From JBBRBB01 sp963830175 (GTDB lineage Bacteria; Bacteroidota; Bacteroidia; Chitinophagales; Chitinophagaceae), in contig CAWHKV010000007.1 of assembly GCA_963830175.1 (NCBI GenBank), forward strand, positions 310,001 to 374,000: a stretch of DNA of 64,000 nucleotides, given 5' to 3'. A program made the translations under genes and the position numbers. Positions within the stretch are counted from its first letter, which is position 1. The number at the start of each line of letters is the position of its first letter. Shown one piece after another: positions 25,005 to 32,413 of the stretch. Under the pieces are notes generated by a model. It searched no databases, was not told where the DNA came from, and worked only from the letters and a program-made list of their open reading frames with translations.

Positions 25005-26025
25005 AACAAGAACATGGCATACCATAGGTTTTGGAGAAATTTTGCAGAGGCTCCATGCTTCCAATGGAAAAAGAATTGAACAAACAGATCAATTTGACAT
25101 TTTCTACAGCGGTGCAGAAAGCAATGTTTGTGCATTATTGGCAAGGCTTGGTGCTTCCTGCTCATTTGTTACAGCATTACCAAAGAACCAATTGGGAAAT
25201 GCTGCGATGGCACACCTGCGCAAGCATAATATTAAAACCAACTTCGTTACAGAAAGCGATGGAAGACTTGGGACCTTTTACACAGAAGACGGCAATGGTT
25301 TAAGAAATGCCCGCATCATTTATGACCGTGAAAATTCATGCTTTGCTTTGATCAATCAAAACACTTTTAACTGGAATAATATTTTTCAAACAGCAAACTG
25401 GTTTCATTTTTCCGGCATCACCCCTGCAGTTTCACAGGCAGCAGCAAATGTTTGCGAACAAGCCTTATCTGTAGCAACTAGTAAAAATATTATTATATCA
25501 GGTGATTTTAATTACCGCAGCCTGTTATGGAAATACGGTAAAAACCCTGCTGAGGTAATGCCTGCTTTGTTAGATCACTGCAATGTAATTGTGGGTGACC
25601 TTGATGCGGCAAAAATTTACTTGAATATAGAAACAGACACAAATGATTCTAATGAGGAAAGGTTTAAACAATGCGTAACCCAACTTAGGCAAAAACTGCC
25701 CCGGATGAAGACAATGGGTATGAGTTTTAGAATGATGAAGAATGATGTATTGCACTACCATGCAGCCTTATTTCACCAGGAAAAGTATTATATGTCTCAA
25801 ACTTATCCGCTGGTTCAAATTACCGATGCCATTGGAAGCGGCGATGCATTTACCGCAGGTTTAATTTATTCTTTGCAAAATAAATTTAATGGTCAGCAAG
25901 CTGTTGATTTTGCAACCTCGTGTAGCATATTAAAGCAAAGCATTAAGGGTGATGTTGCATTGATTAGTAAAGATGAAGTAGACCTTTTTATTAAAAATGG
26001 CCCGTCCAGTAAAATATTAAGATGA
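24997..26025 (+). CDS. kdgK: PfkB-family sugar kinase, probable 2-keto-3-deoxygluconate kinase
   Basis: A 342-residue ribokinase-family kinase. The N-terminal IGFGEILQRL and GGAESNVCALLARLG-type segment binds the sugar. The C-terminal DAIGSGDAFTAGLIYSL holds the catalytic Asp and anion hole. Placement directly before a KDPG aldolase, with a 4-base overlap, argues that it phosphorylates 2-keto-3-deoxygluconate to KDPG. The sequence alone shows only the superfamily. Overlaps with both neighbours indicate tight translational coupling in the operon. Confidence 0.85.
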   Translation: MIETRTWHTIGFGEILQRLHASNGKRIEQTDQFDIFYSGAESNVCALLARLGASCSFVTALPKNQLGNAAMAHLRKHNIKTNFVTESDGRLGTFYTEDGNGLRNARIIYDRENSCFALINQNTFNWNNIFQTANWFHFSGITPAVSQAAANVCEQALSVATSKNIIISGDFNYRSLLWKYGKNPAEVMPALLDHCNVIVGDLDAAKIYLNIETDTNDSNEERFKQCVTQLRQKLPRMKTMGMSFRMMKNDVLHYHAALFHQEKYYMSQTYPLVQITDAIGSGDAFTAGLIYSLQNKFNGQQAVDFATSCSILKQSIKGDVALISKDEVDLFIKNGPSSKILR

Positions 26026-26708
26026 TGAAGTATAGTGTAACAGAAATAAATGAAGTAATACACAACCAGGGTGTATTACCACTATTTAACAACCCCGATA
26101 TTGAAATTTCCAAAACTGTTATACAGGCCGCTTTTAATGGTGGCATGCGCATTTTTGAATACACAAACCGTTCAGAAAATGCGCTTGAAGTATTTACGGA
26201 ATTGGTAGAATATGCATCTAAAAAATTACCCGGTTTTATATTGGGCATTGGGACCATTATAAATGCTCAACAGGCAGAAGATTTTCACAAAGCAGGTGCG
26301 GCATTTATTGTTCAACCAATTATAACAGAAGCTGTAGGTAAGTACTGTAGTGAAAACCGTTTATATTGGTGCCCGGGCGCCTCTACCTTAACTGAAATTG
26401 TGCATGCACATAATCTGGGAGCCCATCTGGTAAAGGTTTTCCCTGCCGATACTCTGGGCGGTCCGGCATATTTAAAAGCCATAAAAGCGCCATGTCCATT
26501 CATACATATTATGGCATCCGGTGGCGTTACGACCGACCCCAAAAATCTGCAAGACTGGTTTGTCGCCGGCGCAGATTGCGTTGGTATAGGATCTAAATTA
26601 TTTTCAAAAGAAATGATGCAAAACAAAGATTTTTCTTTGCTTGAAAACAATATTCGCTCCATGCTTGCTTCCATTAAACAGGTTAAAGCCGCAAAGAATA
26701 ATGGATAG
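26022..26708 (+). CDS. eda: KDPG/KHG aldolase
   Basis: A 228-residue class I aldolase cleaving 2-keto-3-deoxy-6-phosphogluconate into pyruvate and glyceraldehyde 3-phosphate. Motifs include IFEYTNRSENA with the catalytic Glu, GIGTI, AFIVQP, WCPGASTLTEI and LVKVFPAD, in which the Lys forms the Schiff base, then MASGGV near the phosphate site. Length is standard with a short C-terminal extension. It overlaps the kinase by 4 bases and the following PLP enzyme by 8. This gives the operon an Entner-Doudoroff-type exit from any 2-keto-3-deoxy sugar acid. Confidence 0.93.
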   Translation: MMKYSVTEINEVIHNQGVLPLFNNPDIEISKTVIQAAFNGGMRIFEYTNRSENALEVFTELVEYASKKLPGFILGIGTIINAQQAEDFHKAGAAFIVQPIITEAVGKYCSENRLYWCPGASTLTEIVHAHNLGAHLVKVFPADTLGGPAYLKAIKAPCPFIHIMASGGVTTDPKNLQDWFVAGADCVGIGSKLFSKEMMQNKDFSLLENNIRSMLASIKQVKAAKNNG

Positions 26709-27804
26709 CATATATGAAATAAAAAATATTGACAAGTTAGATTCTCCTGCTTTAGTTGTTTATCCAGCCATCATTAAAAAGAACATTGAGGAAGCGATTT
26801 CTATTGTAAAAAATTTAAAAGACTTCAGGCCACACGTTAAAACAACCAAGATCGCTGAGGTGTGCACAATGATGTTAGAAGCAGGGATTAAAAAATTTAA
26901 ATGTGCCACCATTGCTGAGGCTGAAATGCTTGCGACTATTGGTGCAACAGATATTCTTCTCGCCTACCAGCCCGTCGGTCGAAAAATAAACCGGCTAATA
27001 GCATTAACTCAAAAATTTGAAGCAGCAACATTTTCCTGCCTTGTTGATAATATGGAATCAGCAAAAAATATAGCTGATCAATTCGCACATGCAAAGAAAT
27101 TTGTGGAAGTTTTTATAGATATTAATACAGGCATGAACAGAACAGGTATTAAACCTGCTGATGTTCTTAAACTGGCAAACTTCATCGACCAGTTAAATGG
27201 ATTAAAATTAAAAGGATTACATGCGTACGACGGTCACATTCGTGATACCCAATTTGACAACCTTAAAAAAGAATGTGATAAAGGTTTTAATGAAGTGCTT
27301 TCTTTAAAATACAGATTACAGGTTAACCGGGATAATAAAATAATTATGGTAATGGGCGGATCGCCCACCTTCCCTGTACATGCAAAGCGCGATGAGGTAG
27401 AAAGCAGCCCCGGTACTTTTATTTTTTGGGATTGGGGATATAAAACCTTGTTTCCCCAGCAACATTTCAACTTTGCTGCATTGGTAATAACCCGCATCAT
27501 TTCTATAGTAAATGATACTACAATAACCACTGACCTGGGTCATAAATCAGTGGCAGCAGACAGTGCCATGCCCCGCGTTCATTTTTTAAATCACCCCGGA
27601 GTTAAAACCATATCACAAAGTGAAGAACACCTTGTTGCCCATGTACCAGACTCTTCGGTATTTAAAATAGGCGATGTACTGTACGGCGTTCCCCTACACA
27701 TCTGCCCTACCGTTGCCTTATATGAAAAAGCTTTTGTCATAGAAAACAATCTTGCAGTTAAGTGCTGGAATGTTATTGCAAGAAACAGGCAAATCAACAT
27801 ATAA
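26701..27804 (+). CDS. Fold-III PLP enzyme, D-threonine aldolase/D-serine dehydratase family; possible D-glucosaminate dehydratase
   Basis: A 367-residue PLP enzyme with an alanine-racemase-like barrel. Lys47 in RPHVKTTK is the predicted Schiff-base lysine. The C-terminal PLHICPT contains the His-x-Cys metal site typical of metal-dependent D-serine dehydratases and D-threonine aldolases. D-glucosaminate dehydratase is, as I recall, a member of this family, releasing ammonia and 2-keto-3-deoxygluconate. That product is exactly what the two preceding genes consume, and the RidA gene would clear the imine. This assignment is an inference from context. D-serine dehydratase or D-threonine aldolase activity cannot be excluded. 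The start at 26701 overlaps the eda stop; a longer frame reaching into eda is not needed. Confidence 0.8.
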   Translation: MDSIYEIKNIDKLDSPALVVYPAIIKKNIEEAISIVKNLKDFRPHVKTTKIAEVCTMMLEAGIKKFKCATIAEAEMLATIGATDILLAYQPVGRKINRLIALTQKFEAATFSCLVDNMESAKNIADQFAHAKKFVEVFIDINTGMNRTGIKPADVLKLANFIDQLNGLKLKGLHAYDGHIRDTQFDNLKKECDKGFNEVLSLKYRLQVNRDNKIIMVMGGSPTFPVHAKRDEVESSPGTFIFWDWGYKTLFPQQHFNFAALVITRIISIVNDTTITTDLGHKSVAADSAMPRVHFLNHPGVKTISQSEEHLVAHVPDSSVFKIGDVLYGVPLHICPTVALYEKAFVIENNLAVKCWNVIARNRQINI

Positions 27805-27811
27805 TTAATTC

Positions 27812-28885
27812 ATGTTTACTATTGATGCACATTTAGACCTTGCCATGAATGCCATGGAATGGAACCGGGATCTTACTTTGCCTGTGGCTGATATAAGACA
27901 AAGGGAAACTGGGCAAAATGACAAACCCGACCGGGGAAATAACACTGTTTCACTGCCTGCATTAAGGGAGGGCAATGTGGGTATAGTTGTCGCTACGCAA
28001 ATTGCAAGATTTTCAGAAAAATCAAACCCGTTAAACGGGTGGCATTCTCCTGAACAGGCGTGGGCGCAAACGCAGGGTCAACTGGCATGGTACAAACAAA
28101 TGGAAGCCCTTGGTGAATTGAAATTGATCACCGATGCACCATCCCTCGAAAATCATTTAAAACTGTGGTTGCATAATGGTTCGCCAATAAAAAAACCGGT
28201 GGGCTACATTTTAAGCCTGGAAGGCGCGGATTCATTGGTTAATATTGGCTACCTGGAAATAGCATACGCATACGGATTGCGAGCTATAGGTCTAGCACAT
28301 TATGGGCCGGGACGTTACGCTAATGGCACCGATGCAACAGGCAACCTGAATAAAAAGGGAAAAGAATTATTATTTGAAATGGAGCGGCAAAATATAATTT
28401 TAGATGTTACACATTTGTGTGATGATGCTTTTTGGGATGCCCTCGAAATATTTAAGGGAAATATGTGGGCAAGCCATAATAATTGCCGTGCAATTGTAAA
28501 TCACAACAGGCAATTTTCTGATGACCAGTTAAAAGCCTTGATTGAAAGAGGTGCAGTGATTGGGATGGCATTAGATGCATGGATGATCGTTCCAAACTGG
28601 GTAAGAAATTCTTCTACACCCGAGAACATGCAATGCAGTTTAGAAAAAGTAATTGATCATGCCGATCATATTTGTCAACTCGCAGGAAATGCTTTACACA
28701 TAGGCATTGGCAGCGATCTGGATGGTGCCTTTGGCACAGAGCAATGCCCTGCAGATGTAGATACAATTGCTGATTTGCAAAAAATACCATTAATTCTTTC
28801 TCGCCGTGGATATAGTAATTTGGATATTGAAAACATTATGCACGGCAACTGGTTAAGATTTCTGAGAAACGCCTGGAAAACCTGA
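27812..28885 (+). CDS. M19 (renal/membrane-type) dipeptidase
   Basis: A 357-residue zinc peptidase of family M19, the last gene of the operon. Metal ligands are visible: HLD at the N-terminus (residues 7-9), the Glu in SLEGADS, His in VTHLCDD and ASHNNCRA, and the SDLDG segment. No signal peptide is present, so it is likely cytosolic. M19 enzymes cleave dipeptides, often those with a C-terminal D-amino acid, and some act on N-acyl amino acids. In this operon it may release the amino-acid or amino-sugar-acid substrate from a conjugate (inference). Length is normal. Confidence 0.9.
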   Translation: MFTIDAHLDLAMNAMEWNRDLTLPVADIRQRETGQNDKPDRGNNTVSLPALREGNVGIVVATQIARFSEKSNPLNGWHSPEQAWAQTQGQLAWYKQMEALGELKLITDAPSLENHLKLWLHNGSPIKKPVGYILSLEGADSLVNIGYLEIAYAYGLRAIGLAHYGPGRYANGTDATGNLNKKGKELLFEMERQNIILDVTHLCDDAFWDALEIFKGNMWASHNNCRAIVNHNRQFSDDQLKALIERGAVIGMALDAWMIVPNWVRNSSTPENMQCSLEKVIDHADHICQLAGNALHIGIGSDLDGAFGTEQCPADVDTIADLQKIPLILSRRGYSNLDIENIMHGNWLRFLRNAWKT

Positions 28886-28892
28886 GCGTTTG

Positions 28893-29183
28893 TTATACTC
28901 CTTCAGTTGCACTGAATGCACCACCTGACCCATCAGAAAACTGTTCACTGTCTTTATCGGCCTCGTTGTTTTGGGTTTCAGGATATGTATCATCAGTCTT
29001 TCCACCATCATTTTGATCCTCATCCAGGTCAGCATCCTTTTTATCATTACTTGTTTCCGGGTTAATCGCATTTTCTTTTGCGGGGCTATTTGGATACCCG
29101 GGAAAGTCCTGGTCTATTTTATTATCATTGCTTTGCTTTACATCGTCCTGAGTATTCATAGCATCTTTATTTTCTTGCTGCAT
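28893..29183 (-). CDS. Small acidic disordered protein
   Basis: A 96-residue hydrophilic protein dominated by Asp, Asn, Glu, Lys and Gln with no hydrophobic core, signal peptide or known domain. It is predicted to be intrinsically disordered. It begins MQQENKDAMN and ends SGGAFSATEGV. It converges with the dipeptidase gene and lies 24 bases downstream of the LD-carboxypeptidase gene on the same strand, probably in one transcript. The function is unknown. Coding is supported by start position and operon spacing rather than by homology. Confidence 0.5.
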   Translation of the reverse strand: MQQENKDAMNTQDDVKQSNDNKIDQDFPGYPNSPAKENAINPETSNDKKDADLDEDQNDGGKTDDTYPETQNNEADKDSEQFSDGSGGAFSATEGV

Positions 29184-29207
29184 ATTTTACGTTTAATGAT
29201 TAATTAA

Positions 29208-30113
29208 TTATACTTCTTTTAAAGTTACTTTATTTTGTACGGAAAGTTTGTGGCGAACGCCAACCTTCAATGCAAAGTTTCTTTGAGAATGGCCTACAGG
29301 AAAATCGAAACAAACAGGATAACCAAAATCTTTTACCTTTTCAAGTATAGCCTCATACACCTGGCATCCGAAAGGCAATACAGTATCCTTCATATCAGTA
29401 AATCCACCAATTATCAGGCCGGCAAGCGATGATAATTTATCTGAACGTTTTAATTGCATCATCATTCTGTCTATATGGTAGATATATTCCCCAACATCCT
29501 CTAAAAAAAGTATTTTATTTTTTGTGTCTACATCAGACGGTGTGCCTAGAAGGTGAGATATTATGGATAGATTTCCACCCACCAATATGCCTTCTGCGTT
29601 TCCCTTAATGTTATAGATATGCGGCTCCACATCATATTTCATGCTTTTACCTTTTAAAGCCTGTTGAAGAGAAAGAAGGTATTTATCATTTATATCTACC
29701 TCATTAAATGCTGCAGCCATGGGTGAATGCAACCCTGCAATCTTATACTTGTTATATAAGTGGTAATGAAATGCAGTAATGTCGCTATAACCAATAAACC
29801 ATTTTGGCCGCTTTTTGAACCGTTTAAAATTTACTTTGTCTATTATGCGCGTTAATCCATATCCGCCCCGGGCGCAAAGAATGGCTTTTATATTGTCATC
29901 ATCAAGCATGGATTGCAAATCTGCCAGCCTTTCTTCATCAGTTCCTGAAAAATAATTATACCTGTTGCCAGCCGTTTTACCAATTTCAACCGCATATCCC
30001 CAGGTGGTTAGTGCTTCTATACATGCCTGCATGTTTTCGCGGGGCATATAGCCGGATGGGCAAATAATACCAATGGTATCACCCTTTCTTAAATATGGTG
30101 GAATTTGATGCAT
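29208..30113 (-). CDS. ldcA: S66-family LD-carboxypeptidase
   Basis: A 301-residue serine peptidase of family S66 that removes the terminal D-alanine from muropeptide tetrapeptides in cell-wall recycling. The N-terminal LRKGDTIGIICPSG, CARGGYGLTRI, the nucleophile Ser in GYSDIT, the LEDVGE acidic residue and PVGHS with the catalytic His are present in the usual order. No signal peptide is seen, consistent with cytosolic recycling. It diverges from metG with a 95-base or longer gap. The start codon follows normal family alignment. Confidence 0.93.
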   Translation of the reverse strand: MHQIPPYLRKGDTIGIICPSGYMPRENMQACIEALTTWGYAVEIGKTAGNRYNYFSGTDEERLADLQSMLDDDNIKAILCARGGYGLTRIIDKVNFKRFKKRPKWFIGYSDITAFHYHLYNKYKIAGLHSPMAAAFNEVDINDKYLLSLQQALKGKSMKYDVEPHIYNIKGNAEGILVGGNLSIISHLLGTPSDVDTKNKILFLEDVGEYIYHIDRMMMQLKRSDKLSSLAGLIIGGFTDMKDTVLPFGCQVYEAILEKVKDFGYPVCFDFPVGHSQRNFALKVGVRHKLSVQNKVTLKEV

Positions 30114-30203
30114 GATGAAAATTAGATTTAAAAAGCAATCATAATTATTTATGCGCAGATAATTAACACATATGCCTTTTTATTTACTTAGCAGGGCGTT
30201 GCC

Positions 30204-30211
30204 TATTTTTG
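30204..30211 (+). promoter_or_regulatory. -7 element for metG
   Basis: TATTTTTG matches TAnnTTTG perfectly, predicting transcription from about 30216. The -33 region is weak. Its position makes an upstream TTG at 30209 unlikely as the translation start. Confidence 0.5.
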
Positions 30212-30250
30212 CTGATACCTGAAAATAAAAAAGGAAATAAAAATTTACTT

Positions 30251-32401
30251 GTGAGTGCTGAAATAAATAAAGATTTAAAGACTGGAATATCAATACCTGC
30301 ACGTTACCTTGTTACCGTAGCATTGCCCTATGCGAATGGGCCCTTGCATATAGGTCATCTTGCAGGGTGTTATCTGCCATCAGATATTTATGTAAGGTAC
30401 CTGAGGGCGCAAAAAAGGGATGTAAAATTTGTTTGCGGCAGCGATGAACACGGAGTTCCCATTACCATACGGGCGATGAAAGAAGGAGTTACTCCTCAAC
30501 AGGTGGTAGATAAATACCATACCATAATTAAAGACAGCTTGTCTGACATGGGCGTTTCACTCGATATTTTTTCACGCACATCTAAACAGGTGCACCACGA
30601 AACAGCTGCTGACTTTTTTAAAAATTTATATGATAAGGGTTTGTTTGAAGAAAAAGAAACTGAACAGTTTTATGATGAGAAGGCAAAGGTGTTTTTGGCA
30701 GACCGCTATATAACCGGCACCTGCCCCGTTTGTGGAAATGAAAATGCTTACGGCGACCAGTGTGAAAAATGCGGAAGTACATTAAGCCCCGAACAACTAA
30801 TTAACCCACGCAGCACATTAAGCAATGCTGTGCCGGTGAAAAGAAAAACCACCCATTGGTTTTTTCCTTTACAGCAATACGAACCATGGTTAAAAGAATG
30901 GATTCTTGAGGGTCACAAAGAATGGAAGAATAATGTGTATGGTCAGTGCAAAAGCTGGCTGGATGCTGGTTTGCAACCACGCGCTATGACGCGGGATGCG
31001 AACTGGGGTGTAAAAGTTCCGTTACCGGATACAGAAGGAAAGGTTTTATATGTTTGGTTCGATGCGCCTATTGGATACATAAGCGCAACTAAAGAACTTA
31101 CAACAGAGTGGAAAAATTACTGGTGTGATAGTAACACAAAACTGGTTCACTTTATAGGCAAAGACAACATAGTATTTCATTGCATCATTTTCCCGGCAAT
31201 GCTTAAAGCCCATGGAAATTTTATTCTCCCAGAAAATGTACCCGCCAATGAATTTTTAAATATCGAAGGCGAAAAAGTTTCTACCAGCAGAAACTGGGCT
31301 GTATGGGTAGATGAATACCTGAGGGATTTTCCCGGTATGCAGGATGCCCTGCGTTATGTATTATGTATTAATGCACCTGAAACCAAAGACAACGATTTTA
31401 CATGGAAAGATTTCCAGGATCATAATAACAGTGAACTGGTAAGCATCTTCGGAAATTTTGTGAACCGAACATTCGTACTGATGCATAAATTATGCAAAGG
31501 CAAGGTGCCGGTATACCATACAATTGTTAGCGATGCAGCCGACGAAAAACTGGTCGCAGATATTTCTGCAGCAAAAGAAAAAGTAGAAAATGCGCTGGAG
31601 CAATTTAAATTCAGGGAAGCACTTTTTGAAGTGATAGACCTTGCGCGAAAGGGCAACAAGTTTATGCAGGATAAGGAACCCTGGATTGTAGCTAAAAAGC
31701 TTAATGCTGAAAGTACCGAGGCCAATGAGGAACAAATAAAAGCACAGCAAATAATTGATAATTGCCTGCACCTGTGCTTACAATTAACCGCTAACCTCGC
31801 TATACTTATAAATCCTTTTTTGCCCTTCACCGCAAAAAAAATGTTGCACATGATGAAGGTGGTAGATAAGATGCTTGACTGGAAAAATGCAGGCACTATT
31901 AAGTTATTAAGTGTTGGCTATTCTTTGCGTGCGCCTGAATTATTATTTCGTAAAATAGAGGATGAAGAAATTAAGCAGCAGGTTGAAAAATTAAAAGCGG
32001 GCCTTGTACAATCACAATCCGCAACACAACAAAAAACTATGGAAGAAAATAAGATTCCCGAATCACCGGTAAAACCAGAAATTGTGTATGATGATTTTGC
32101 CAAACTAGACTTTAAAGTAGGAACTATTATCACCGCGGAAAAAGTTGCAAAAGCAGATAAGTTATTGCAATTATCTATTGACCTTGGTTTTGAAACACGC
32201 ACCGTGGTTTCCGGCATTGCCCAACATTTTTCTCCTGAAGATATTTTGGGAAAACAAGTGGTAGTAGTGGCTAATTTGGCTCCGCGTAAAATGCGGGGAA
32301 TAGAAAGCAACGGGATGATATTAATGGCTGAAGACAAACAGGGCAAACTTCATTTTATTAATCCAGAAACAATGATAGACGCGGGCAGTAACGTAAGCTA
32401 A
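30251..32401 (+). CDS. metG: Methionyl-tRNA synthetase
   Basis: A class I aminoacyl-tRNA synthetase of about 716 residues charging tRNA-Met. It has the HIGH motif as HIGHLAG, a zinc region with CPVCGNE and CEKCGS, and the KMSKS-like KVSTS. An anticodon-binding helical domain follows, and from about residue 600 a C-terminal EMAP/Trbp-type tRNA-binding domain (FDKLDFKVGTI-like start, ESNGMIL). There is no ATG before the conserved core. GTG at 30251 is chosen because a -7 promoter box overlaps the alternative TTG at 30209; that longer form would add 14 residues. It is followed 12 bases later by the FadN-like gene. Confidence 0.93.
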   Translation: MSAEINKDLKTGISIPARYLVTVALPYANGPLHIGHLAGCYLPSDIYVRYLRAQKRDVKFVCGSDEHGVPITIRAMKEGVTPQQVVDKYHTIIKDSLSDMGVSLDIFSRTSKQVHHETAADFFKNLYDKGLFEEKETEQFYDEKAKVFLADRYITGTCPVCGNENAYGDQCEKCGSTLSPEQLINPRSTLSNAVPVKRKTTHWFFPLQQYEPWLKEWILEGHKEWKNNVYGQCKSWLDAGLQPRAMTRDANWGVKVPLPDTEGKVLYVWFDAPIGYISATKELTTEWKNYWCDSNTKLVHFIGKDNIVFHCIIFPAMLKAHGNFILPENVPANEFLNIEGEKVSTSRNWAVWVDEYLRDFPGMQDALRYVLCINAPETKDNDFTWKDFQDHNNSELVSIFGNFVNRTFVLMHKLCKGKVPVYHTIVSDAADEKLVADISAAKEKVENALEQFKFREALFEVIDLARKGNKFMQDKEPWIVAKKLNAESTEANEEQIKAQQIIDNCLHLCLQLTANLAILINPFLPFTAKKMLHMMKVVDKMLDWKNAGTIKLLSVGYSLRAPELLFRKIEDEEIKQQVEKLKAGLVQSQSATQQKTMEENKIPESPVKPEIVYDDFAKLDFKVGTIITAEKVAKADKLLQLSIDLGFETRTVVSGIAQHFSPEDILGKQVVVVANLAPRKMRGIESNGMILMAEDKQGKLHFINPETMIDAGSNVS

Positions 32402-32413
32402 ACAAATTGTCGT

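Noticed and set aside
28971..29207. Hydrophobic reading frame on the plus strand opposite the acidic protein gene
   Set aside because: It is the antisense shadow of a D/N/K-rich gene, with no start signal or homology. The minus-strand frame fits better, but confidence there is also modest.
30209..30251. TTG at 30209 as the metG start
   Set aside because: It overlaps the -7 promoter box TATTTTTG and adds residues not seen in homologues; GTG at 30251 is used, with moderate certainty.
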